From positions 132,899,740 through 132,963,739 of the forward strand of contig JBAIZL010000002.1 in assembly GCA_036971475.1 (NCBI GenBank): a stretch of DNA of 64,000 nucleotides, read 5' to 3'. Source of the stretch: Prosapia bicincta (taxonomy: Eukaryota; Arthropoda; Insecta; Hemiptera; Cercopidae). Positions 1 to 13,209 of the stretch are shown one piece after another. Each line of letters begins with the position of its first letter. Position 1 is the stretch's first letter. Both the position numbers and the translations under genes were made by a program. The notes under the pieces were generated by a model, which had not been told where the DNA came from, made no database searches, and worked only from the letters and a program-made list of their open reading frames with translations.

Positions 1-72
1 TTAATAAGGGCAATCACAGAAGAAAGATTAACTGAAATTGAATCATCAGATGAACAAATAGCTCAAGAAAAG
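1..72 (+). CDS. Partial internal exon of an unidentified plus-strand gene
   Basis: The stretch reads as 24 open codons from base 1 and ends exactly before a good donor (AAG|GTATGT at 73-78). The other two forward frames hold stops. The peptide is acidic and charged, ending in ESSDEQIAQEK. The end phase (0) fits the exon at 4749, which supplies 15 more codons and a stop. The exon is cut by the window edge, so the protein cannot be identified. It is antisense to the corepressor gene whose exons continue on both sides, so this would be a nested or interleaved gene. The main doubt is that such a short open stretch next to a GTATGT could arise by chance. Confidence 0.45.
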
Positions 73-1539
73 GTATGTTTAATAGAATAATGCTGCTACC
101 GCTTTTACAACACTGTTTGTTGAAGGTGAGAAATGGTACTCAGCTCAGGAAGTTTTGCAAGTCCATATGCTTTAATCAAAATTAGTTGAAAACTGTCATT
201 GTGTATCAAGCAATCAGACGTCTGTGATTATTTTTTAAATAATTAAAAGATAAATAAGATCATTAATGTTTGTGTAGTTAAGTGTACTTGAGAATGTTTT
301 ATTTTAACATTGTATGAACGAAAAACGTTTTTTAGCAATAAGATTATATTCTTTTCAATTTTTTTTTTCATATAAATTTTGTGTGTGCAAGCATGTGCGT
401 TCATCAATACATATGGAAACATATTAATTGGATACAAACAAACATGGAAGGTAAGATTTCCAGCAGTACATTTGATTTTTTTCATAGATAGCATAACGTT
501 ATGCACAGTACATACTGTACATAGGCTACATATATAGGTTAGGTTCTATTATTCAGAAATTTCCAATAACCAGCAACATGCCGAACCCGAACAGTGCCGA
601 ATATTTCAGCTTTCGCTGTATATTTATATTCCTATACCATTCTAATTTACAATAATAAGAAAAAATATGCAAATCCAATCAAAACAAATCCTAAAAGAAT
701 ACCAATTTTAAAAATGTTATTAACAATAACATATTTCAGTTTAAATTCATATAAATTATGTTTATTTCTCAAGTTTTTGTTACAAAGTCATACTTAATAA
801 ATTTGTGTGTGTAATGAAGTTGATATTACTGCAGTTGTTTGCTGTGACTATTTATACAGACTACTATTTAGATGTATTTTTCTATTTTATTATAAGAAGT
901 TCATTTTACATTTTTTGTAATAATTGATTTATTATGATACAGAAAGTCAATATGTGTCATATGATGCACCAATAAATTAGCAGCTTTAAGCTAGATAGAC
1001 AACTAAATGATCTGTCTATACAATGTCTGGTCAGCATGTCATCCGCATCGAGAAAACTGGAATTGGACCAGGATTAATATAATGACGACAATTTTTGGAA
1101 ATTATTCTTTTTAAATGTTTTTATTTTTAAGGTACTTTTTCAATATGAACAGTTGAAGGGAAAGGTAAAAAACTGACCTTCAGAGGAGATACTTGCCTCT
1201 ATCTAAATTCTACCTATTTCAACTCATTTCTTAAGCCAGCCATCAGATCATCTTAAAACATAAAATTCATCAAAGCACTCAAATTATTTTAATAAATATG
1301 CTATGTTCAGTTAAAGCTTAATGAATTTTTGTTGCACTTAAATAATAAAAAAATGTCTATGAAACATTTTTAATGTCCACACACTTACATCAAAAAAGTT
1401 ATCTAGAACTCTATATGATTTGTTTTTGAAAAGTGTTTCTTACAAAAATACTTTATTTTTGTGGTAACAATATATGTGAGGGTTCTGAACAAACCCTAAT
1501 TATTGCATTTTCAAATTGTTTACACAAAATGGATTTTAC
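73..1539. other. Non-coding AT-rich stretch, intronic on both strands
   Basis: No convincing exon, transposon end or tandem array is visible here. It lies between the plus-strand donor at 73 and the donor side of the minus-strand corepressor exon at 1540. The short open frames inside lack splice context and resemble no family I recognise. Confidence 0.6.
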
Positions 1540-1786
1540 CTTGTGTAATAGAACCTCCAGGTGCATCCTTACTGGCAGCATGTGGAGGTGTCATTTGTCG
1601 AAGAAGGTTAGAAGGTGGTTCGTATCTGGATGATGGAGTTAGGTTCTGATTGCTGGAATTATACAATATTGGTGATGAAACTGGAGTCCCATGAAGAATT
1701 GAGCCACCTGCCTTGCCAACTCCAGCAGTTAGTAAGCCTGGTGAGAGTTTAGGTGATAATTTTGAAGATAACTGTGGCGAAGACAC
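1540..1786 (-). CDS. Smr: SMRTER/NCoR-like corepressor, exon (C-terminal-most one in window)
   Basis: On the minus strand an acceptor (tttttacag|GTG) opens a phase-0 exon of 247 bp that ends at ACAAG|GTAAAA, leaving phase 1 for an exon beyond the left edge. The 82 codons are rich in Ser, Pro and Leu, with a repeated SSKLSPKLSPG pattern and PPSNLLRQMTPPH, as expected for the disordered region between the SANT domains and the nuclear-receptor boxes of SMRTER/NCoR proteins. No catalytic or folded domain is visible. Its assignment to the gene rests on strand, phase continuity with the exon at 11447-11608 and composition, not on a diagnostic motif. Confidence 0.8.
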
Positions 1787-2825
1787 CTGTAAAAATGAAA
1801 AAAATCAATCTTGAACTTAGCTAAATTATATACTGTTATTATTATTTTAAATTTTCATAAAGTAAACACCTAATATTATGTTAATATTAGCTGGGGGTGA
1901 AAATTTGTATACTAAAATAAAGTGAAAAGTTCTACAAAAAAATTTCTTTCGTTTTCAAAAAGTCAATATTTTGTGAAATTGTTGAAAATTAAAAATGATA
2001 AATTTTAATCTAAAAAATTCGTATTTTTAAACGGTTTCTCAAAACCCTTATTATTTTACAAGCAAAATTAAGTGTATTAAAAATTTAATAGATGGTTTTT
2101 TTAATTTCTGTAAATGTATTGCAGCGGTTTCGGTCATAAAAATCCAAAATCTACATTTAAATTTTACCAAAGAGATTAAAGTAAGCTTAATCTCTTATCA
2201 GCTTAAATCAGAATTTTTATCTCTTGGATATATGTGATCTCTAGAAAAACTACTGAAATCATGCTAATTGCGAGTACTATGAGGTCTTAGGATTTAGATC
2301 CCAGTATATCTGTAGCCTTCTGATGATGCTAACAATGTGTGAAATTTAATTAAAAGTTCTGTAAATAATTGTAGCCAGGGTTTAAAACTGTTTAATAATT
2401 ATAATTACTCTACTGCCCCTTTCATTGTTTTTTATATAAATGCTTTTGTTGATTTTTTTAAAAAATCATTCGGAAAAACAAAACTTTGTAATTATATTTA
2501 GTCTTCCACTCTATTAAACTGTTTGGGTCAAAATCAAAGGAAAATTGTATTGACATTAAACAAAAAAATATTCTAAATATTGTCCACAAATTAGAGCCTT
2601 ATTTTATAAAACTTGAGATGAAAATTTTCAGTTAGTAAATAAAATCCAATGAAACTGGTACAAATTAAAATAAGATACTCTTAACTGCCAATTTTACCAA
2701 TAAAACATCATTCATTAATTATACATGACTACTTTTGGTATCACTTGGCAAAAAAAAAAACACTACACTTGTTTCAGACAAGGTCAGTGAGTCACGGTTC
2801 AATGCTGTGTTACTGCAATTTATAG

Positions 2826-2921
<96 letters not shown>

Positions 2922-4748
2922 GTGTGTTTGTTTGTATAGCTGATGTTACTGACATCATAAAGATTTCTTTTTGTGTATTTTTAATTTATTTATTTTAATT
3001 TAAATTAAAATATAAAACTTTAAAATACATATCAAATCAATCAGCATTATTTTTTTTTCCTTCTACGGGCTCCACAGATAATTTCAATGTACATTTACAC
3101 AGCAGGCACCATTTTAGTTTACTTGCAAAACAATTGCAAAAGTCAGTTTAATTGCATAAAATAGATTTTGCAGTAAGGCCTTTTAAAAAATAGTATCTTT
3201 AAGATGTTGAACAAAAGCTGGGTAAAATAGTGTAACACCTTCTAATCTACAAGTTTTCTTGTTGAAATCATAATATGAAACTTCTATCTGCAAGAATACT
3301 TCAATATTTTTTTAAAAGATTAAAGCTATAAGCATTATGTGTAAATTGATATGTTAATTATATATTTCTAGGCTGTAGGCCTGGAATGTTTTCTTGGTTA
3401 TTTGAATATTGTGTTAAAATTTTTGAATACATAACAGATTAATTTGTACTCATACAATATTCATATTATAGTGTGATTTCCTCATTGGCTTTAGACTACA
3501 CTTAGCTAATATACATATATAGATGTTGCTTTAATCAACTGTATCACAATTGTGTAGTTAGTGGGGATAATCTATGTTGTTAGTTTGCGAATGTGTTTGC
3601 ATACTTTTTGTGCAATGGCTAATACAATAATGTTTATATTTAATATGCTAAATATCTAGGAAAGTACATTCCTAGTTTACCTTGTGTTTGGTATGTGTGA
3701 CAAAAAACCTAAAATCACACGAAATTTCCAAAATCTATGGTTTCACATAACCATACTATAAAGCACTGTTTCAATAGAAGTATTGTTTAAGGAATAAAAG
3801 TTTTATTTTAAATTATTCGATTCCATCTGACTTGAGCTACTAGTAAACACTTATAAACATTGACACATAGTAGTACGTAGTACTGGTCAATAGTAGTGGT
3901 CACTTTTTAAACTCGGACCTTGATTTATGGTCCAGGTTGACTCAGACATACATCTACCAAAATAGCTGTCTTCATTTATTCAAAAAAATTAGTAGTACTA
4001 TTGGTAAATGTTTACATATTGTTATATATTAATGTATATAAATGAAAAATTGTTTGCTGAAGATTGCACTGTAACAAGCAGTTAGTGAAAGAAAAATCGA
4101 GAGGAATATATCAAAATAAAGGATACATAAAATTATGGCCAGAGAAAAGTGAAATGTTAGACTATCAATGAAAGAAATTATGAAGAAATTTCAGATAACT
4201 TTAATAATCTTATGTTAAACTTAAATAGTTTGGTTAATTGTTTTTAAAAGAAAAAAGTGTTTCATAGTCTAACAATTAGTTAAATTATAACAATTCAAAT
4301 CAATTGTGAATATTTGTTTTATTTATAGAAATACATATATTCTCAGGTCATAACTTGTTTGTAAAACACTGATTTATTCATCTAGAAAATCAAGGTTAAA
4401 GATTTTGAGTGCCAATAACTGTAAATTCATTAAACTAATATAACATTACGACCAACATAAAGACAGACACCAATTACCTTCTCCGAATCAAGAGGACTAG
4501 ACAGCTGACACTATTTTACATGTTTTAAAGCTAATAAACACAATAAGCCCCCATGAACATGAACTTCAATCACCGAATTATCAGTGAACATAGAATTAAA
4601 TGGTACCTAATACTACAATTGATACATAGATGGAATGTAAAAAATAATGAAAAAATATCGACTAGTAATCACTAATAACCTGGAGCAGCTGTTGTGTGAT
4701 TTTCAATTATAAATAAATAAAACTTTTAAACCACAAACTTTTTTTTAG
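1787..4748. other. Non-coding intronic stretch
   Basis: Part of a 9.7-kb corepressor intron. Apart from the TG tract at 2827-2933 I see no exon, transposon terminus or array. Long AT-rich stretches and scattered homopolymers dominate. Confidence 0.55.
2827..2933. repeat. (TG)n microsatellite
   Basis: About 100 bp of TG dinucleotides with two single-T interruptions. It produces long meaningless open frames of Cys-Val on one strand and Thr-His on the other. Confidence 0.97.
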
Positions 4749-4796
4749 ACTGCAAAGGAATCATCTTCAGAAGAAATTGCTACAAATACTCAGTAA
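4749..4796 (+). CDS. Terminal exon of the unidentified plus-strand gene
   Basis: A strong polypyrimidine acceptor (ttttttttag) precedes 15 codons and TAA at 4794-4796. Phase 0 joins cleanly to the exon ending at 72, giving a Ser/Glu-rich tail (KESSSEEIATNTQ). Both exons share an acidic ESS-E style. A polyA hexamer follows 76 bp after the stop. Together these give an ordinary 3' gene end, but the protein family is unknown. It lies on the opposite strand within a corepressor intron. Confidence 0.45.
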   Translation, partial: TAKESSSEEIATNTQ

Positions 4797-4871
4797 TTTC
4801 TTGAAAGACAGAGGAGTCTTGTAGTAATTTCCTCTGGAGATGATTGCTTAATCAAAATGTTTATCAGGACA

Positions 4872-4877
4872 AATAAA
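4872..4877 (+). terminator. AATAAA polyadenylation signal of the plus-strand gene
   Basis: The canonical hexamer lies 76 bp past the TAA stop at 4794-4796 and is followed by a T-rich, GT-containing stretch. In DNA this AT-rich a chance hexamer is common, so its weight comes from its position after the putative terminal exon. Confidence 0.4.
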
Positions 4878-5452
4878 AAGTATTTATGGTTTAAGAGGTT
4901 TTATTTATTTATAATTAGTAAGTACTAACCATTTTCCATATAGAATTTGTGATTAAAATGTTGGGAATAAATTTCTGTTTTGGGGACAGGAAATAAGAAA
5001 ATATAACAATCATCAAGTAGACTTGTACACAAACACGCTAAGCAGTGATTTAGCTCATTTCTATCAAGAATGGAATTTAACCATTGAAATTTCAGGGTAA
5101 ATACAGCGTATTTTCTGAATATTTCCACATTAGCCAAGCAGACAGGTTATTTTACATTTTAAAGCTAAAACTATTATGTTTTCTGTGCCACAAATCAGCT
5201 CTGTAACTTCCCAAATAATTTACCAAACTAAACAGTGGGATCACACAAGTAAAACTATTTGTCAATGTTAAATACGTGATTTAAAAGTAGTTACTCAAAC
5301 AACCGGTCACTACTCACTTGCCAAGCTTATTAAGCTTGTGTCAATTGATAAATGCCTCAATTTGTATGGAGATTACATTGAACAATAATGAATAGTTTTA
5401 AAATGAATATAATCTTTTTTTTCACTTTGTTAATTTTTTTCTTTCAGAACGT

Positions 5453-5815
5453 CTGTTATAGGGCGAATTTCATAAGCTGGGCCTTGGGTCTTAAGGTAGA
5501 AATTATATATAGGTAGAAATTATATATTAGGTGTCTAGTAAACGTCAGGCACTGTCGTCATCCCTCATCGGGGCCATAAATCGCGGCCTACCCTTAGACA
5601 ATCCTATTAGCATGCTTCCATGAACGCCCTATTTACATTTGTTACTAAATATTAAAAAGTATTAATAAGTAACAAATTAATGAGTCAACACTGAGTCAGC
5701 AGAATTCTAACAGTCCATATTTTTGAAAATGACCTGCTATCACATCAACCCTTCCCTCGTCCTCTCTCCAAGGCCTGCAGCCCCAACCCGCTTATAACAT
5801 TTTACCTATCATGAA
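5453..5815. mobile_element. Non-autonomous MITE, copy 1
   Basis: The ends are imperfect inverted repeats: left ATAGGGCGAATTTCATAAGC against reverse-complemented right ATAGGTAAAATGTTATAAGC. A diverged copy of the whole body lies at 17411-17762, sharing blocks such as GTCAGGCACTG(T/C)C(G/A)TCATCCC and GAACGCCCTATTTACATTT. There is no coding capacity. The superfamily is not clear from the ends. Confidence 0.7.
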
Positions 5816-6106
5816 TTGCTCATTTACATTTATAAACAAATGTCATTTTTTGCTGACAAAATTTCTAGTATTGCTTCAATAGTCTAAATACTCAACATTT
5901 TAATTATAAGTAACAACTCTAATGAAATATGATAAATATGGATTCCAAATTTAGGGAAGAATCTACTTCTCCTTAGTCCGTGGCCCTTGATAGAGTAAAA
6001 GAGGAAATTTCTGGTCAATAACAAACGATCAGTGTCTGATCGTGATCATCTAGTACAATAAAAATAATGTTTTTCCTAGGAGTATTTTAAAAATTCAATT
6101 TAATTA

Positions 6107-8167
<2,061 letters not shown>

Positions 8168-8456
8168 TATAGGTTTATCAACACCATAATGTTACTACGT
8201 TTAGATGTAAAATCAAGTTATTTAAATTGTAGGTCTGATTTATCAAACAAACAAATATTCTATAAGTTTTAACAGAATAAACAAAACCTATCAAAAACCA
8301 CCTTCATTATCAACACAATATCAGAAATTTTAAATCTTTTCTCTTAAACACATCAGCAGAGAAAAAGCATAAAAAAAGTTTTGTTTTATAAAGGTTTTTG
8401 AAATTTCAATTTTATTGAAAGTTTGATAGGTATATTACTGAGTTTGAATATATATA

Positions 8457-9861
8457 CAGTAATACCCCGTACTTATGCAATAAGTGGGACTACGCGATAA
8501 TCGTGAAAGTCGAATTCTCGTAAGTCGGGGTATAATTTTGCATACAATGACATAGGAATCATGTTTAATTGGGACCAGAGACTAAATAAACTAATAATTT
8601 AGAAGAAGAATGTATGTGTAAAATCTTAAATACATAATACAACAACAAAATTATATTATATAAATACACATTGCAAAGATGTAAGTAAAAGAAGTTTTTT
8701 TGACATAGAAGACTTCATAAAACTAGTAAATTCGTTTGACGAATTTAAGATTTTTTCTTCTTATGCAGAGTTTTTTCATAACTCGCTAATTTTGTTGTTT
8801 TGTGGCAGAAATACTCTCATCGTTGGAGTCTATGTTTTCCAAAATTTGTAAGCCCTGCTCAATTAAACCAAGACCTTTGCTCAAGTTTATAACCATCACT
8901 TAATTTTCTACGTTAACTGGGTCTAAAGAATCTGTGTTTTTAAGGTATTGCTTTTGCTCACGCATTTCTATGAGCTCATCAATTAGTTGTCAGATACTGG
9001 TTGAGTAAATCCAGCAGTTCATGAACGTCATTGCTATGCACTTCTAAATTGAGTTGTCTGGCAAAACCAACAATTTCTTCAATCACATCAGCAATTTCAT
9101 CAGACTCTAGAACTGTTTCTCTGAGTTTCAGTTGCAAAAAAATAGAAACACTTTTTCCAAATGCCATTCAAAGTGTGTTGGGAAATTGTATTCCAAGATT
9201 GTCCAATGATTCTCAAAGCATCTAAAATACTGAATTGTTTCCACAAATCTTCAACATAGAGCTTGTTACTCTGTCTCATAGCTTCATGCAAATGCGCAAA
9301 TGATCTCTTCGTGTGTAATAGGTTTTAAATATTTTGATATAAACTCCGTGATCCATCAGCTGAAACTAGTTGTGTTTGGTGGCAAAAATAACACTTTCAC
9401 GCGTGTGTCGATATTAGTTAAAGTAGTAGGAGGATGGCCAGGTGCATTGTCAAATGATAGAAATTACTTTAAAAGGAATTTGTTTAGACTGACAATAACT
9501 TACGACTTGAGGTATGAAATGATGACCAAACCAGTCCTCAAAAAGGGAAGCTGTCACACAAGCCTTCCAATTCGGCTTCCAAATCACAGGCAAGCCAGCT
9601 TTAGAAATATTTTGTAATGCCCTTGGATTTTCTGAGCGATAAACTATGTGAGGTTGCAACTTACAGTTACCAGCTGCTTTGTGCCAACCATTACTGTCAA
9701 TCCGTTTTTGGCGGCCTTAAAACCTGGAAATATGTTCTATTCTTGGGCTATAAAAGTTCTCTTAGGCGTTTTCTTCCAGAAAAATCTAGTTTCTATGTAG
9801 CTGAGACAGCATGAGTTAAAACCGCGTAACTTGGGAATTGAGTAAGACCGTGTAGCATAAG

Positions 9862-9864
<3 letters not shown>
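8457..9864 (-). mobile_element. Tigger-type DNA transposon 2, truncated at its right end
   Basis: The left end starts after a TA with CAGTAATACCCCGTACTTATGC. The matching right end survives only as an inner piece (reverse complement CGACTTATGC) and then runs straight into a (TA)n tract, so the outer TIR is lost or replaced. A degraded minus-strand jerky/Tigger transposase fills the body. The TIR family differs from the elements at 6107 and 26998, so this is a separate family. Confidence 0.85.
8979..9659 (-). pseudogene. Tigger/jerky-type transposase remnant
   Basis: Read right to left: RSENPRALQNISKAGLPVIW and TASLFEDWFGHHF (DDE core), then about 9430-9300 SFDNAPGHPPTTLTNIDTR and KVLFLPPNTTS, which holds the second catalytic Asp. 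A stop follows where IQPMDQG would be expected, so the third Asp is lost. The C-terminal region LDALRIIGQSWNTISQHTLN and a Glu/Leu-rich tail (to 8979) follow in other frames. The N-terminal DNA-binding half is absent. It is a dead copy. Confidence 0.87.

Positions 9865-9912
<48 letters not shown>
9865..9912. repeat. (TA)n tract between Tigger 2 and palindrome
   Basis: An uninterrupted AT dinucleotide run. It abuts the eroded Tigger end on the left and the palindrome at 9912-10232 on the right. Confidence 0.97.
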
Positions 9913-9915
<3 letters not shown>

Positions 9916-10232
9916 AATTTTTTGGACTTGATAGGAGACTGACAGACTTACCTAAAGGCAATAGTCCAAAACTGCAATCTCTTGGAAATAAGCACATATA
10001 AAACACTTAATACACTTTTATTTGAAATATTTCGATCTACATGATCTTCTTCAGTCAAGAAAGAGAAAACCTGGTTTTCTCTTTCTTGACTGAAGAAGAT
10101 CATGTAGATCGAAATATTTCAAATAAAAGTGTATTAAGTGTTTTATATGTGCTTATTTCCAAGAGATTGCAGTTTTGGACTATTGCCTTTAGGTAAGTCT
10201 GTCAGTCTCCTATCAAGTCCAAAAAATTCCTA
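9912..10232. repeat. Near-perfect palindrome, about 160-bp arms
   Basis: Left arm 9912-10071 and right arm 10073-10232 are reverse complements around a single T at 10072, with no mismatch noticed on inspection. The outer 35 bases (TTTTTTGGACTTGATAGGAG, GACAGACTTACCT) resemble the ends of the palindromes at 10479, 45346 and 45825. Each arm contains a CTGAAGA box, a GATC-ATGTA-GATC hairpin and GAAA (plus-strand copy at 10090-10114). There is no coding capacity. I interpret it as a PLE-related foldback unit. Confidence 0.9.
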
Positions 10233-10284
10233 AATAAGCTTTAAGCTCTACTAGAACTAACCTAAAAATATATATATATTCTTG

Positions 10285-10425
10285 ATATTTAACATTATCC
10301 ATTGTTTTTCCGTTGCACTGACTTTATGAAGTTAATATATTATATGTGAGTAATTTTATCCACCATTATATATTAACTTCATACACCAATAATATATTAA
10401 CTTCATATATATATATATATATTTA
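10285..10425. mobile_element. PLE family A terminal fragments
   Basis: The stretch CATTGTTTTTCCGTTGCACT followed by ATGAAGTTAATATATTA and TTATCCACCATTA matches the termini of the PLE-derived units at 46515 and 59403-60825. It is a short inverted remnant that ends in a (TA)n tract leading into the next palindrome. Confidence 0.75.
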
Positions 10426-10478
10426 GGTTAGTTTTTGTTGGTAAAGATTATTTAGATTTTTTGGACTAGGAGACTGAC

Positions 10479-11163
10479 AGACTTACCTTGGTAAGAGTCC
10501 ACTCTGTAGTCTTGAAATAGAAACACATAAAAGCACTTAACCAATGATATATTTCAACCACACAGTGGTCTTTGTCAATCAAAAAGAAAACACAGAAAGA
10601 AATATGAGAGAATGAAATGAAATAAATATAAGTTGTAATCACAGATTGTGTAGAGTAGAAATCAGATGTCACAGATGCACAGATTAAAGATATATATATT
10701 GTTTCCATGAGCATATTAGTGATTATAGTTTATATAAGTCTGTCAGGGGAAAAGAGATTGGAATCGTCTGATGAGGCTATTAGGGTAAATGGAAAAAAAT
10801 GAATGGATTTATCTGATGTTAAGGTTACGAGATTTTTTTTTTTTTTTTTTTTTTATCCTAATAGCCTCATCAGACATTTCTAATCTCTTTCCCCTGACAG
10901 ACTTATATAAACTATAATCACTCATATGCTCATGGAAACAATATATATATCTTTAATCTGTGCATCTGTGACATCTGATTTCTACTCTATACAATCTGTG
11001 ATTACAACTTATATTTATTTTATTTCATTCTTTCATATTTCTTTTTTGTTTTCTCTTTGATTGACAAAGACCACTGTGGTGTGGTTGAAATATATCATTG
11101 GTTAAGTGCTTTTATATGTTTCTATTTCAAGACTACAGAGTGGACTCTTATCAAGGTAAGTCT
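10479..11163. repeat. Large imperfect palindrome (family B), about 300-bp arms
   Basis: Left arm 10479 to about 10787 pairs with right arm about 10855-11163. The centre holds unique sequence and a run of T at about 10832-10852. The arms share segments with the 45825-46391 palindrome, such as AGAGTCCACTCTGTAGTCTT and AGCACTTAA-CAATGATATAT. The arm carries a TTGACAAAGACCAC box, a hairpin and TTGAAATAT. No protein is evident. It is the longest member of this foldback family here. Confidence 0.88.
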
Positions 11164-11170
11164 ACAAGTA

Positions 11171-11171
<1 letters not shown>

Positions 11172-11245
<74 letters not shown>
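11172..11245. repeat. (TA)n tract
   Basis: A 74-bp pure TA run that directly follows the palindrome tip at 11163. Confidence 0.97.
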
Positions 11246-11247
<2 letters not shown>

Positions 11248-11446
11248 GTTGTCATATTTTCAAGACACGAGGTTTTAATAGCTTAAACCAAAATTTGTCA
11301 AACCACCTAGATTTTTTAACTTAACAGAAATTTAAAACCCTTACTTTTAAACATACCAGTAGAAACAAGCATTTTAAAATTTTTGTCAAACACCCCTCTT
11401 ATTCTAAACACACATAATAAATAAAGTTAAAGACAAAGTATAATAC

Positions 11447-11608
11447 CTTGTCAGAAATCTTGGAAGGAGTGTGAGATGTCCTCACAGTTAGCATCTGAGA
11501 CTGTGACGATGGATGAGTCTGTGTCAAGGCAAGATGAGGTGTATGTCCTGCACTCATACTACTTACATACATTAAAGGAGATTTTGATACACGTCCAGGA
11601 TCCACAAC
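11447..11608 (-). CDS. Smr: SMRTER/NCoR-like corepressor, exon
   Basis: The acceptor gttaaag|GTTGTG and donor GACAAG|GTATTA bound 162 bp (54 codons, phase 0 to 0). The peptide starts VVDPGRVSKSPLMYVSSMSAG and continues with Ser/Thr/Gln-rich sequence including QSQMLTVRTSHTPSK. It joins the HHQ-ending exon at 15698 and the SSPQLSSKL exon at 1786 without a phase break. The sequence looks disordered. Assignment rests on strand, phase and low-complexity character matching its neighbours. Confidence 0.82.
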
Positions 11609-13205
11609 CTTTAACAGTAATGGAGAATAGAAGTCAAGGATAAACAAAAAAATTTTATACAATTCCTAATAAAATTGATTTAAAAACATTATTTCAAGTC
11701 ATTTATTGTTAGGATTAAGTTATAATTTGGTTTCAATGGAATAACTATAATATTTTTAATTCAGATAAATGAAGTCACAATGTACTAATATTAACAATTT
11801 TAACTTAAGTAGTATAGCTTGTAATTTATTTACCATTAAATTTAAAGTAGTCTTAATGTCTTGATTCTTAAATTTTATTGCATGAGTAACCATGAATAAC
11901 AATCACCCTACTTAAACCAGAATGTTCAAATTTATGTAGTTCATTTTTTAAAAGCACTATAGCATAGATTCTCTAATCAAACACATGTGGAACAGAGATG
12001 GTTAATAGAGATGTTAGAATAGTGAATATGCAATGAAAAAAGTTATGATAATAAAATGATTAAATTTATTGAATATTTTAAATTGTAAAATAAAACATAT
12101 AACATTGTGTACACAATTTCAGCGTAACAAGAGAGCAGCATGTGCCTCACTTTAATCCCAGTCCAATTGAGAAATAATTTTTACCTATATATAGTACCAC
12201 CAGGAGATAATTATTTTCTTTCTTCATTCAGGGTTAGCCTTACTATTATTTATAATAAATGAGGGTCTGAATAATATTTAAGGGTCTAATAATATCAGGG
12301 TCATATATTTTGGGGGTCCACTTTAATAACCCAAAATATAATATATGTACTTTCAGGGATGGAACTTGCCAAAGTAAAATTTCATTACAAGTCTTTTTTA
12401 AAGAAAGTATAACATGTATTAATAAAGTGAAGTTATTGGCGGTTAAAGTATGTTTAACCAATGATTCAAGTCTGTGACATTGTTTCTAGTTTATAATGTA
12501 TTTTTAAATAGGATATGTAAATATAAAAAATTCAAGGATGATCCAGTCTTTGTTCACAACAAATAGTGTTGTTAGGTAAATATTTCACCTGACATTCTTA
12601 TAACCTGAAGAATATGTATTAAAACCCAGGGACTGAGTGACATAAACAACCTTAAAGAAAACCAGATTTTTCAAAAGTAAGACTAAAGAAGAAATTACTG
12701 CTGTATGCAACATCTGGATGAACATAACCTGCCTTTTAGAGGATTAATGATTGTCATTTTGAATAAGGACTTAATCAATGTAGATGAATGTGGTAGTGTG
12801 TAGTTAAGCTAATTAGTGTCGACACTTTCACTAAATTCAATCTCCAAAAACCAAGCTAGTGATGGAGCATATTAAGATAAACAGCACAATTCTATAGACA
12901 TCCAAACCAAACCATTTCTAAGAGCAGTATAAATGATGGATCACATCAAAAAACTAAGATGCTTTCTTTAAAAATGACACTGATTCTATGTTTCAATACC
13001 TGTATCAATTTGAATCATATACTATGACTGAAAGAAGTAAGATAATATCTCTATAAATAATACAACATTTATTAATTCTGTTTGATTTTTTTTTTTAAAT
13101 AAAAATATTAATTTCGTTACTTCATTGTAGTTATCTCAGGATTGTATTTAATTTACCAAATAGGAAAATAAAGTTTGTTAATTCACGAATATTTTTTACA
13201 ATTTC
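11609..13205. other. Intronic stretch, nothing recognised
   Basis: AT-rich sequence without exon-like frames, tandem arrays or recognisable transposon ends. Confidence 0.55.
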
Positions 13206-13209
13206 TTAA

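Noticed and set aside
2719..2998. Long Cys-Val / Thr-His open frames
   Set aside because: Translation of the TG microsatellite. The same holds for the GT, CA and TA tracts at 11172, 45305-47146, 52398 and 59150.
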